A stretch of 64,000 nt of DNA from contig JAJRZS010000074.1 of the NCBI GenBank assembly GCA_024275135.1, positions 1 to 64,000 on the forward strand, in the 5' to 3' direction. The notes under the pieces are model-generated. The model did not search any database, was not told the origin of the DNA, and worked only from the letters and a program-made list of their open reading frames with translations. The stretch is from Planctomycetota bacterium. Lineage in GTDB: Bacteria; Planctomycetota; UBA1135. Positions 1 to 9,600 of this stretch are shown here, piece after piece; the first letter of the stretch is position 1; the number at the start of each line of letters is the position of its first letter. Position numbers and translations under genes: made by a program.

Positions 1-1001
1 ACCCAATTCCAATTGCCATCGTCGGTGCTGGCGCAATAGCTGACGCCCATCTTGATGCTTTGCAAGAGCTGGGCGGTCAAGTTCAATGTGTAGCCGTTGT
101 CGATACCAATGCCAAGTCTGCAGAGGCCTTGGCCGCACGAGCTGGTTGTCCAAGCTATGAGAATAAGGAAGATCTTTGTGCTTCGCAGCTACCAGATGCT
201 GTCATCCTGTGCACGCCTCCTGCTTTTCATGCTGAGATTGCCCATTTTTTCCTCAGCCAAGGCGTTTCTGTACTTTGCGAGAAACCTTTATGCTTGGAGG
301 TGGAAGATGCCGAAAAGCTGTTGCTGAGGGCTCGGTCTTCGGGCGTGGTGTTTACCATGGCCTCGAAATTTCGATTTGTTGAAGACATTATGCGGGCACG
401 TGATTTTATTCAGCAAGGGAACCTCGGAGAGATTGTTCTCTTGGAGAATACGTTTGCTGCACAGGTGGATATGGCGGAGCGGTGGAACTCTAGGCCGGAG
501 ATTAGTGGGGGTGGAGTGCTGGTCGATAATGGCACCCACTCCGTCGACATTGTTCGGTTTTTACTTGGGCCAGTTGCTGAAGTGCAAGCGACAGAAGGCA
601 ATCGTTTTCAAGGACTGGAGGTCGAGGACACGGTGCACCTATTTTTGCGCTGTCAGTCAGGAGTGTTGGCAAGTATTGATTTGTCGTGGAGCATTGATAA
701 GAAACTCGACTATTACATTGGCGTCTATGGAACCAATGGTTTGCTCCGCATCGGTTGGAAAGAGTCGTTCTATGAAGGACCCAATGGTGGCCGTCGGCAA
801 GTGTTTGGTAAAGGCTATTCCAAATTGGAGGCCTTCACTGCCCAGCTCCGCAATTTCATTGGTGCAATTCAAGGCACAGAACCCCTGAGGATTTCCGCTG
901 CGGAGGCTTTGGATAGCGTTGAGGTGGTTGCGGCTGGATACCGTTCGCTTGCCGCCAATGATTGGGCTAAGGTTCATTGTCCATCCTTGCATTCATCATG
1001 A
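1..1001 (+). CDS. Gfo/Idh/MocA-family sugar-nucleotide oxidoreductase (5' end cut off by window)
   Basis: The gene enters from upstream; the open frame runs from base 3 with no start in the window. Its first residues contain the Rossmann nucleotide-binding motif GAGAIA, so only a few residues are missing. About 90 residues in is CEKPLCL, carrying the EKP lysine typical of the family, and later GTHSVDIV supplies the conserved His. Family members oxidise or dehydrate sugars, often UDP-sugars, using NAD(P). The stop overlaps the ATG of a hexapeptide acyltransferase (ATGA). This pairing resembles WlbA/WlbB-type systems that oxidise and then N-acylate a UDP-aminosugar. The specific substrate is inference. 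Confidence 0.9.
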   Translation, partial: PIPIAIVGAGAIADAHLDALQELGGQVQCVAVVDTNAKSAEALAARAGCPSYENKEDLCASQLPDAVILCTPPAFHAEIAHFFLSQGVSVLCEKPLCLEVEDAEKLLLRARSSGVVFTMASKFRFVEDIMRARDFIQQGNLGEIVLLENTFAAQVDMAERWNSRPEISGGGVLVDNGTHSVDIVRFLLGPVAEVQATEGNRFQGLEVEDTVHLFLRCQSGVLASIDLSWSIDKKLDYYIGVYGTNGLLRIGWKESFYEGPNGGRRQVFGKGYSKLEAFTAQLRNFIGAIQGTEPLRISAAEALDSVEVVAAGYRSLAANDWAKVHCPSLHSS

Positions 1002-1624
1002 TTCATTCCACGGCAGAAGTTGAGGCGGGTGTGAAAATAGGAGCAGGCACCCAGGTTTGGAGTCATGTGCACCTACGGGGCCCTTCAAAAATAGGTTGTG
1101 ATTGCATAATCGGTGAAAAAACCTATGTTGCCTATGGGGTTAGCATAGGGGATCGAGTGAAAATCAATGCCTTTGTCTATATTTGCACCGCTGTAGTCAT
1201 TGAAGATGGTGCCATGATTAGCGCGGGCACGGTGTTTACCAACGATAAATTTCCCCGTGCGACCTCTCCCGACTTAAAGAGTCTCTTGCCCTCCTCACCA
1301 AATGAGGAGACCTTAGCTACCTTGGTCAAAGAAGGCGCTACCCTTGGTGCGCGTTGCGTTATTGGATGCGATCTCTTCATAGGCCGATTTGCGATGGTCG
1401 GCATGGGCTCTGTGGTTACCCACAGTGTTCCGGATTTCCATTTGGTTATGGGGCATCCCGCGCGCTCGGTCGGCCTGGTATGTCGATGTGGACAGGTGAT
1501 TTCGCGTTTCGACCCAGGCACAATTCCTGCTGACGGAGTTTGTTTCTGTAAAACATGTGGGCGACAATATGATGTGCGAGGTGGAAAAGTCTCAGAAATT
1601 AGGGACAACCTCGATGCGGAATAA
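998..1624 (+). CDS. Left-handed beta-helix (hexapeptide) acyltransferase with C-terminal Cys cluster
   Basis: A 208-residue protein with the imperfect hexapeptide repeats ([IV]GxxxxI pattern, e.g. IGAGTQVW, IGEKTYV, IGDRVKI) of a left-handed beta-helix acetyltransferase, similar to WbpD/WlbB enzymes that N-acetylate UDP-3-amino sugars. The C-terminal tail has a CRCG pair and a CFCKTCG cluster, suggesting a small zinc ribbon. I chose the ATG overlapping the preceding TGA over an upstream in-frame TTG, because it gives the usual translational coupling. It probably acts in the cytoplasm on the sugar made by the upstream oxidoreductase. The family call is firm; the substrate is inferred from context. 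Confidence 0.88.
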   Translation: MIHSTAEVEAGVKIGAGTQVWSHVHLRGPSKIGCDCIIGEKTYVAYGVSIGDRVKINAFVYICTAVVIEDGAMISAGTVFTNDKFPRATSPDLKSLLPSSPNEETLATLVKEGATLGARCVIGCDLFIGRFAMVGMGSVVTHSVPDFHLVMGHPARSVGLVCRCGQVISRFDPGTIPADGVCFCKTCGRQYDVRGGKVSEIRDNLDAE

Positions 1625-2930
1625 TAAGCAGGGAGAAGACAGCTGGGCTGTCGTTGGGGGTGGCCTTTGCGGAATGGTTGCAGCCTTGCGCCTGGCCGAA
1701 TCCGGAAAAAAAGTTCACTTGTTTGAAGCGGCGAACAGCCTTGGTGGTCTAGCTAGGGCGTGGAAGGTTGGCGGGGTGGTTTGGGATCAGCACTATCATG
1801 TGACTTTGCTCTCGGACAGTTTTACTTTGGGCCTTTTGCGGGAGCTAAATCTTGAGAGCTCTATGCGTTGGTCGGTTACTCGTACTGGCTACTATTCTGA
1901 GGGGGCTTTGGTTTCCATTTCCAATAGTTGGGAGTACTTGAAATTGCCGGGGCTAAGTTTGGTGGACAAAGCAAGACTGGCTTGGACCATATTGTATGCC
2001 TCCAAAATCCGAGATGCTTCCCGTCTGGACCAAGTGGCGGTGGAGGATTGGCTGCGCAAGCATTCAGGGGCTAAGGTTTTGAATCGGTTTTGGCGGCCCT
2101 TGTTAAGGGCGAAGCTGGGCGACGAAGTACCCCGTTGTTCGGCAGCATTTTTATGGGCCACGATCCGACGTTTATATGCTGCACGCGAATCCGGACTCAA
2201 GGTTGAAAAATTTGGCTATCTGCAAGGCGGATATGCGACCTTGCACGAAAAATTGGCGGCAAAATTAGAGCAATTGAATGTGGATATTCACCTTGGTGCG
2301 CCGGTGGCCTCGGTTGCTTCAAAGGAGGGCATGCTGCGCTTGCAGGTGAAGGCTCAGAAGGATGTCTGGGTGAACCAAGCAATTGTTACCTTGCCACCCA
2401 AGCAGGCTGCGAAGATATGTATCGATTTGTCCCCAGCAGAAAGAAAGCAATTAGAAAGTGTGGAGTATCAAGGCTTGCTGTGCGCATCCCTTCTTTTGAA
2501 ACGTCCGCTGGCGGATTTCTATTTAACTTACTTAGTTGAAGATAATATGCCCTTTACCGCCGTGGTGGAGATGACAAGCATGGTCGATCCAGTGGAGTTG
2601 GACGGTTTTCACTTGGTGTATTTGCCCTTGTATCTATCTCCATCGGACCCTCGCTTCTCGATGGCCGAGCATGAAATCCAAGAGATGTTTGTAGAAGGCT
2701 TGAAAAAGATTCACCCACACTTTTCGTCGGAAGATATGCGCGCGTTTCGGCTATCCCGGGTGGCAGAGGTATTTCCGCTGCCATTGCTTAACAGTGGAGA
2801 GCAAGACATCCCCTTGTTCTCTAGTGTTGAAGGCTTGTGCTTTATGAACTCTGCCCAGATCCACAATGGAACCCTCAATGCAAATGAGACCATCGCCTTG
2901 GCTGAAAAATCTGTGCAGGAGTTGGTGTGA
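1614..2930 (+). CDS. FAD-dependent amine-oxidase/protoporphyrinogen-oxidase-like oxidoreductase
   Basis: About 438 residues, beginning with an FAD dinucleotide-binding motif (VVGGGLCGMVAALRLAESG) followed by LFEAANSLGG, the hallmark of the amine oxidase/phytoene desaturase/UDP-galactopyranose mutase-like superfamily. Such proteins are common in polysaccharide clusters, but the reaction is rarely known. The ATG at 1614 is preferred: it lies 11 bases inside the previous gene and directly before the Rossmann fold; in-frame GTG/ATG codons further upstream would add a non-conserved tail. The gene ends in GTGTGA, sharing bases with the next start. The substrate cannot be stated; a nucleotide sugar or lipid-linked sugar is plausible. 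Confidence 0.8.
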   Translation: MRNNKQGEDSWAVVGGGLCGMVAALRLAESGKKVHLFEAANSLGGLARAWKVGGVVWDQHYHVTLLSDSFTLGLLRELNLESSMRWSVTRTGYYSEGALVSISNSWEYLKLPGLSLVDKARLAWTILYASKIRDASRLDQVAVEDWLRKHSGAKVLNRFWRPLLRAKLGDEVPRCSAAFLWATIRRLYAARESGLKVEKFGYLQGGYATLHEKLAAKLEQLNVDIHLGAPVASVASKEGMLRLQVKAQKDVWVNQAIVTLPPKQAAKICIDLSPAERKQLESVEYQGLLCASLLLKRPLADFYLTYLVEDNMPFTAVVEMTSMVDPVELDGFHLVYLPLYLSPSDPRFSMAEHEIQEMFVEGLKKIHPHFSSEDMRAFRLSRVAEVFPLPLLNSGEQDIPLFSSVEGLCFMNSAQIHNGTLNANETIALAEKSVQELV

Positions 2931-3886
2931 AAAAAACAGCAAGTCTATCAGTAGACCTAGACAACCATTGGTCTTACCTTAAAACTCACGGTGACCCCGC
3001 ATGGGAGGAGTTTCCCAGTTATCTTGATGTTTTTGTGCCCAGAGTGTTGAAGTTTTTGCAAGATAGGAATTTGTCGATTACCTTTTTCTTGGTGGGCCAA
3101 GATGCAGCCTTGGAGAAAAACCAATGCTTTCTGCAACTGTTGACGGAGGCTGGGCATGAGATTGGCAATCACTCCTTCCACCATGAGCCATGGATGCAGT
3201 TTCACGACAAGGAGGTGCTGCATGCTGAATTAGCCCAGGCTGAAGATGCCATCGAAAAGGCAACAGGGGCCCGTCCTTCCTTGTTTCGAGGGCCTGGATT
3301 TTGTTTGTCGGAAAACTTGTTGGAAGTATTGCTTGAGAGAAACTATCAGTGCGATGCATCGACGAACCCCAGCTTATTAGGACCGCTTGCACGTGCATAT
3401 TATTTGCGTCACTCCAATCTTTCTGGAGAGGAATTGCAGAAGCGCTCTCAACTTTTCGGGACCTGGAGAGATGGCTTACGCTCCCCTAAGCCCCATTGGC
3501 TGCAAGTGGGGGAAGACAGGATTTTGGAGATTCCTGTCACCACAATGCCGTGGTTGAAGGTGCCTTTTCATTTGAGCTATGTACTTTATTTGAGCTCATT
3601 TTCGACGCTTCTTGCGCGTAATTTCTTCCGTACTTCCTTGAATTTGTGCCGTCTAGCGGGTTTCGGGCCTTCGCTATTGCTCCATCCCTTAGATTTTTTG
3701 TCTGCCAATGATGCACCAGGCTTGGAGTTTTTTCCTGCGATGCAGATGCCTCTGCAAACCAAGTTAGAACGAGTGGACGAATACCTGTCGATGTACCAAA
3801 AATACTTTGTGGTTAAACCACTGGGTGAATGCGCTCAGGGTTTCATCCACAAAGAGAAGCCCTCTCTTGCCATCCGCTCTTGGTAG
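2927..3886 (+). CDS. NodB-type polysaccharide deacetylase
   Basis: A 319-residue NodB-fold carbohydrate esterase. Motif 1 is the SVDLDNH variant at the N-terminus, motif 2 is GHEIGNHSFHH with both metal-binding histidines, and motif 3 is LFRGPGF. All three are present, so catalysis is plausible. No signal peptide is seen, so it may act on a cytoplasmic or lipid-linked intermediate. The GTG start overlaps the stop of the FAD oxidoreductase gene, making it the last gene of a four-gene plus-strand operon. Its 3' end runs 52 bases into the convergent membrane-protein gene. Confidence 0.85.
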   Translation: MKKTASLSVDLDNHWSYLKTHGDPAWEEFPSYLDVFVPRVLKFLQDRNLSITFFLVGQDAALEKNQCFLQLLTEAGHEIGNHSFHHEPWMQFHDKEVLHAELAQAEDAIEKATGARPSLFRGPGFCLSENLLEVLLERNYQCDASTNPSLLGPLARAYYLRHSNLSGEELQKRSQLFGTWRDGLRSPKPHWLQVGEDRILEIPVTTMPWLKVPFHLSYVLYLSSFSTLLARNFFRTSLNLCRLAGFGPSLLLHPLDFLSANDAPGLEFFPAMQMPLQTKLERVDEYLSMYQKYFVVKPLGECAQGFIHKEKPSLAIRSW

Positions 3887-5964
3887 CCGAGCGCAAGCAA
3901 CAGGTCACCCACGCTTTTGGTTTCTTTGTTCAGGATTACATAGGTTGCTTTTTCTTGTTTGAGTAAAGAACGTGCTCTTTGGATTTCCATGTTTCCAAAT
4001 AAGAAATCAAATGCCAGATCTTGGCGTCGCTTAGCCTCATCGACACGGCCCAGAGCATGCAGAGCTGGTGGAGTTTGATATTCGCGGGCAAAAACAAAAT
4101 CAAAATCTTCCACCAGTGGTGCCAGATGCATCGACTCGGTGAGATGACATAGGATACGGTGATCCGGGCCAAGGGGCATAGTTTGCAGACGTTGTGCAAT
4201 CTCGAATAAGCCAGCCGGAATTTTGTAAGGGTTTTCTACCCGGTAAATGGCAATTCCTTCTTGCGGAGGGGAATAGATATTCGCGCTGCTCCAAACCAGT
4301 TTGGCTCCACAAAGCGGGAAGACTAGAAGACCAATGCAAAGAGAAATGCTTTGGTTCATGGACGTGCTGGAGTGGTTGCGCCGAGTGTGGACCCAAAATG
4401 CGCCCAAGCAGGCGAGAAAAATTGGAATGGGAAGCAGCCAATACAAACGTAAGTAGCCCCACATGCCACCGCAGGCGGCTCGAGCCCAGGGATATAGGAT
4501 TGGATTCAATAGCGAAGCTCCCAGAATGAACGAGAAGCTTAGCGGGTAAACCCAGGCTCTTTTCCTGACAAAAAACAGGAGCAGAAGAGGGGCTCCAACC
4601 ATCGCCGCCAGTTCTAGCCCGCCGCCACCATGACCGCCGCCTAAGTAGAGGAAGAAAAATAAATTTTGCCAATTCAAGAATTCGGAAGAGGCAAGGGATT
4701 CCTCGGCGAAGATTGCGCTTTGATGGGTCGCAAGGTAAAGAGCAAGAAGGAATACTGGGATTGAACCAATAAGTAGCAGAATGGATTGCTTGCACGTGTC
4801 CCTGTTTCGTGAGCGAAGGAAGTGGGCGCATGCATAGCTGCCCAGGGTGGCCGGCACTAAGGCGATTGCAGTGGGCGCCCAGCCAGCACAGGCAAAGGAG
4901 ACAAGAAAAACACCAAGCCATCGCCTACGACTAGATTGTTGAAAATAGTAAAAGGATTGGAGCACCAAGGCGAGAATTCCAAGATGCATTAGCCAAGTTT
5001 TTCCTTGCTGCGGGCGAGGAAGAAGGTAATTGTTTGGGGTCCATTGGCTACTCATTCCAAAAAGGAAATAAGCCAAAATAAAGACCATTGCGGTTGGTAT
5101 CCACTGTCGGGGGATTAACAGTCTTAGTACTCCTGCATATAAGCAGAGACTGAATAAAGTTAGCAAGGGGCCCAGTAAGCTGCGCATGACAATCATAGGA
5201 TGCAATCCAGAAAGACGCGCCAGCATGGCCGCCCACAGCTCAAAGGATTGCCAAGCATAAATAGGGTTCGAGGGCAGAGCTTCGCCACGATGGGTTGGTG
5301 CATAAAGTCCGAGATGCGGAGAGTGTTGCAAGACGAGAGCTTCGGACAAATAGAGATTGTCATCGGCATCCGTTCGATAGAAAAAAAACGGGCTGATGAT
5401 TGCATAGAGAGTGAGGACAATTAATAGCCCGTAAATCAATCGACTCTGTTTAGATTGAGGAACAACTCCCGACCGTGACTCCTGCTTGCGCATCCCCAAA
5501 ACCACATGCGCAAAACCGATACCAGCCATAAGAAGAAGACCAATTGTTCTGTCGATGATTTCTGAGGCGGTGAGTGCCGAGAGAGCAAAACCGCCAGCAA
5601 GTGAGAGTTTCCATGGAAAACTAGGAACCTGCCAGTTGGATTCAAGAGGATTGCGGCAAGCACTGTGAGGAGATTGAGGGTTTTTTCGCCACAGATACTC
5701 TGTGATGAGAATCCATGCAAGCCAAAAGCTTAGTACACAGACGAGGGCAGAGTCTGCTGAAAGATGAAGGAGTAAAAATGGACAAGTAATCGCTGCGTAA
5801 ACGCCAAAAGCAAAAACAAAAGCTAGCCCTACGTCGGTCGGCAGGGAATAGCTAAGACCTTGTAACCGCAGGCACCTCCAAGCAGGCCACCAGAAGACTG
5901 CAACGATCCCAAAACAAGCCAGGCTGGGCAGGAGTGGAAGGCTGGTGGAGAGAGTGGAGCTCAT
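3835..5964 (-). CDS. Large polytopic membrane protein, possible GT-C-type glycosyltransferase
   Basis: A 709-residue protein with many hydrophobic segments (roughly 12-14) and a soluble C-terminal part of about 170 residues. Near residue 200, just after a membrane segment, is an acidic stretch (RTDADDNLY), reminiscent of the catalytic acidic loop of GT-C transferases that use lipid-linked sugars. That is a resemblance only, and I cannot name a family with certainty. The ATG overlaps the stop of the phosphopantetheinyl transferase gene, so it is cotranslated with the PKS operon. It could belong to the natural-product pathway (export or glycosylation) or to the polysaccharide locus. Its last 52 bases are antisense to the NodB gene. 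Confidence 0.75.
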   Translation of the reverse strand: MSSTLSTSLPLLPSLACFGIVAVFWWPAWRCLRLQGLSYSLPTDVGLAFVFAFGVYAAITCPFLLLHLSADSALVCVLSFWLAWILITEYLWRKNPQSPHSACRNPLESNWQVPSFPWKLSLAGGFALSALTASEIIDRTIGLLLMAGIGFAHVVLGMRKQESRSGVVPQSKQSRLIYGLLIVLTLYAIISPFFFYRTDADDNLYLSEALVLQHSPHLGLYAPTHRGEALPSNPIYAWQSFELWAAMLARLSGLHPMIVMRSLLGPLLTLFSLCLYAGVLRLLIPRQWIPTAMVFILAYFLFGMSSQWTPNNYLLPRPQQGKTWLMHLGILALVLQSFYYFQQSSRRRWLGVFLVSFACAGWAPTAIALVPATLGSYACAHFLRSRNRDTCKQSILLLIGSIPVFLLALYLATHQSAIFAEESLASSEFLNWQNLFFFLYLGGGHGGGGLELAAMVGAPLLLLFFVRKRAWVYPLSFSFILGASLLNPILYPWARAACGGMWGYLRLYWLLPIPIFLACLGAFWVHTRRNHSSTSMNQSISLCIGLLVFPLCGAKLVWSSANIYSPPQEGIAIYRVENPYKIPAGLFEIAQRLQTMPLGPDHRILCHLTESMHLAPLVEDFDFVFAREYQTPPALHALGRVDEAKRRQDLAFDFLFGNMEIQRARSLLKQEKATYVILNKETKSVGDLLLALGYQERMAREGFSLWMKP

Positions 5965-6647
5965 GTGGGAGGACCGTGTAGCAACACGGCAACACTCAGA
6001 AGATAATCATCTTGTGGCCACGAAAAAAGCTGCAAGCGACAATGTTTGGGAAGACGCTGCGATAGGTTGCAAGTTTGGACGAGCAGAGGATGTCGGGATG
6101 ATTGAAAAGAAAGCCGAATGTCCTGGAAGCCAAGGCCAGTATTGTCGAAGGGGTAGAGGCTTTTGTAGATAGCTTCCTTCAGGCTGAATGCCGACAAAAC
6201 ACGAAGCACTTTTTCCTCGTGGGATTTTAGATGCTGTAACTCCTTGAGTTCCTCAGGGCTTAGAATCTCTGGGAATAAATCGGGCTTTAACCCGCGGTAA
6301 TCTTCAATATCTAGACCAAGACCAAGTACGCTTTGTTCTGCCTTGGCAATTGCCACAGCACACCATTTCCTGCTATGGCTAATAGAGCCGAGAATGTTTT
6401 CTGGCCAATCAGGGCTGCGGTCACTCTTTGCAAGCAGGGGGCGGCGTGGTTGGCCAAGCGATGCAAGTAACTCCTGTGCGAGTAGACGCGCGGAAGAAAA
6501 TTCATTTCGCCGACTGGTAATAGCATGCCGAACCAGGCTTTGTTCCTGCGGATGGATTTGCGCCAAGTTGTTGCAAACCGGTGCAATGCCCAAGCGGATT
6601 GCCTCAGGGAGCTCAGACTGAAAAGGACTGAGAGAGGAGCAATCCAT
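5961..6647 (-). CDS. 4'-phosphopantetheinyl transferase (EntD/Sfp superfamily)
   Basis: About 228 residues. It transfers phosphopantetheine from CoA to the active serine of carrier proteins. Visible motifs are RRNEFSSAR near residue 45, ILGSISHS near residue 85, GLDIE with the metal-binding acidic residues, and FSLKEAIYKSL with the conserved WxxKEA-like Lys/Glu. The arrangement is closest to EntD-type enzymes. It lies directly behind the PKS (stop at 6651) and overlaps the next gene by 4 bases, so it almost certainly activates the ACP of the PKS and the T domain of the divergent NRPS. ATG at 6647 is preferred; a TTG codon sits immediately upstream. Confidence 0.93.
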   Translation of the reverse strand: MDCSSLSPFQSELPEAIRLGIAPVCNNLAQIHPQEQSLVRHAITSRRNEFSSARLLAQELLASLGQPRRPLLAKSDRSPDWPENILGSISHSRKWCAVAIAKAEQSVLGLGLDIEDYRGLKPDLFPEILSPEELKELQHLKSHEEKVLRVLSAFSLKEAIYKSLYPFDNTGLGFQDIRLSFQSSRHPLLVQTCNLSQRLPKHCRLQLFSWPQDDYLLSVAVLLHGPPT

Positions 6648-6650
6648 CAA

Positions 6651-9600
6651 TTAGGATTGTTGGTTGTGCCTAATGCGCTCCTGCGCGGTTTGAAGAACTT
6701 GGCAAACTTTGGAACCCAAAACGCGGACATGCGGCTCCAAAACCATGCTGTCGTGATCGCCAGGGACTTCGAAACATTCGATGCCTCCTTGAATGTAGGG
6801 CCCCCAATGATTATTAGAGTCTTGAATTTCTCGGTAATCGTTGGCCAACTTGCCACCGGGGAGACGGAAAGTGTTGTCCAGAGGCGGTCGGAAGATCGTT
6901 AGGCGACCGGGGTAAACACGCAGTTCGTAGTTGTGGAGTGCTTCAATAAAACCTTCCTTGATGAGTTCGGAGCGGAATTCTGCTGGAGCTAGGTTTTGCG
7001 CATTTGCAGAATGCTTCTTCTTCCATTGCTGAATTTCCCAGGCGATTCTCTTCTTCGGCCATTCCAAAATATGTTTGGGGCCGCGTTTGCGCAGGCGTTG
7101 CCATTGAATCAAAAGGCGCTCAAAGAAATTTGCATTGGGAGAGTTGGGGATTGGGGTATCCAGCATGATGAGACTGGCCACTTCCTCGCCCGCCTCCAAC
7201 AATTGATGTGCCATTTCATAGGCCGTCAATCCACCTCCAGAAAAACCACCAATGAGGTAAGGTCCGTGAGGTTGGACGGTGCGAATCTCGGCCAGATAGT
7301 CGCGAGCCATATCTTCAAATCGCCGATGAGGGCGGTCGTCCCCATGGAGTCCGCGAGCTTGGATTGCGTACATCGGCTGATCAGCACCGAGGTGGGCGGC
7401 CAGATGGCGCAGGTTCAAAACATTGCCAAACATGCCCGCGACCAAGAAAAACGGCGCTTTTTCTCTTTTTCGAACATCATTGAGTGGCACTAGATAGGTA
7501 TTACGCTTGGATTTTTTGCGCTGGGCAAGAGCATCCTCTTCCTCGTTATCGGCACCAACCTCTTCTTCCAGTAAGGTTGCGCAGAGACGAATCGTTGGAG
7601 CTTCAAAAAGCACAGAAAGGGGATATTCCACACCCCACTTTTTCTTGATGCGGGCGAAAAGACGTACCGCAACCAGGGAGTGACCGCCAACTTCAAAAAA
7701 ATCGTCTAAAACTCCGACTTGTTCAACACCAAGCAGTTCTTCCCACCATTCGGCGAGTTGTTTTTCAATCGGCGTCTCCGGGGATTGAAAGGGGCTGGAT
7801 AAGTTTGGCCGCTGAAACTTGACACTAGGTTTGGTTTCAGAAGACGCCATGACAAGCTGTTGGCGCTTTCTGAGCTTTTCTAAATCGATAGAGCTGACTG
7901 TGAAGACGGAAGGTGGATCTCCGGCTAACACCTTGGCCAAGGCTTTCATGCCGTCGGCGGCCTGAATGCCAGCTTCTAATGATTCAAGAAATGCTTTTTC
8001 AGCTGGCGATTTAGTGTTGCGATGAGTGCCTGGTTGTACGGCATTGCTTTTTAAAAGTTGTCTGGAGTCTAATCGTCGCATTTGGAATCCATAAACAGCG
8101 ACGGCAAGCTCTCCTTGACGATTGCACAGCTCAACCTGAAAGCTAATTAGACCACTTTCCGAGTTTTGTTGTGGAAGAAGCTGGGCTCGGCACAAGACTT
8201 CCTGCTGGAGTGGATGAAAAATTTCCACCTTTTCATAGCGCAATGGGATATACATGGCATCTTTTTGGTTGTAGCCGGGAATGAGTTCCATGCCACAGCC
8301 GGTGCCAATATCCATCAGTGCGGGATGCAAAGGATGTTGGGAAAAATCTTCGACAAAATCTGCATCAAGAAGGAGGCGGCTGAAGGCGCAGTTCGCTTCG
8401 AAGCCCAAGCTTTTCTGAACTTGGAAGCGCGGGCCAAATAACAAATACTTTTGCTGAGGATCTTCCAAGCTTCCTGCTTCAGCCTCAACGAATCTGTTCA
8501 AGGATTTCTGCTGTAATGCTGTGAAATCAACCTTGGGGTTGGAGCTATTGCTGCAGGTGGTGATTTTGCCGGTGGCATGGGTTATCCATTCCTGCTTGCT
8601 GCCAATCGCTTGCGATGAAATCACAAATTCCCCGTGGCCCTCCTTTTTCTTTATCTGGATACGCAGGCGGCGTTGAGTGTTCTCTGCCACTTCGCAAGGC
8701 TGGAGAAACTGCACATCGCTCAGGGTGATAGGTTGCTCATGGCCCCAATCCTGCCATGCGGAGAGGGCAATTTCTAAATAGGAGGTACCGGGCAATAGAG
8801 CTTTCCCGTTACGCAGACGATGTTCGTCCAGAGCCCAACATTGAGAGACATCCAGGATGCCCAGCCAAGTGCGTCTTTTTTTGTTTTGGATAATGCATTC
8901 CTCAAACCAGGCGGATTGCATTAGCAAGCGTTCGCCAGTCACCTCGTCCTCGCCGTGCAGTCGATTCGCCAAATTTCGCGCCATACCAAGATCACTCCAA
9001 ATCCCCCAATTCAAAGCAAGAACACGGGTTTCCTTGGTTTTGTCCTCAGCCAGGGCAAAGGAGTTGAGGAATGCATTTGCGGCTACATAATCAACTTGGC
9101 CTGCTGGCGCGAGGTCGACTGAAGTTGAGGAGCAAAGCAGGAATAATCGCAGGGGATTGTCGGCAAAAAGTTCGTTCAGTACCAGTGTGCCGTGGACTTT
9201 GGGGGTAAAGACACGTTCCGCAGCCTCCGGAGTGCGCATCTGCATCACCCCATCTTCAAGCACACCAGCGGCATGAACGACGGCGGTAACCTTCCCCAGC
9301 TGTTGTTGAACCTTCTCCAGCATCTGCTGCATTTCTTCTAAATTGGCAACATCAGCTTGCACCACCAGAACCTTGGAGCCAAGGCTTTGCAATTGGCGAA
9401 TGCGGTGAATGCGCTGGCTGGTGAAATCTTCTGGGCTATGGCTTTCCAACCAGGAATCCCATTCCTCGGGGGAGGGGAAGGAGCTTCGCCCGAGCAGGAC
9501 CAATTGCGATTGGTAATTCCGTGCGCAGTGTTCGGCGATAGTGAGTCCAAGCCCGCCTAGGCCACCGGTAATAAGGAGGACATTTTCTGGCCCCAACAAA

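Noticed and set aside
1177-1608. Open frames on the opposite strand of real genes, here and throughout
   Set aside because: They have no recognisable domains, overlap well-supported genes and look like reading-frame shadows.
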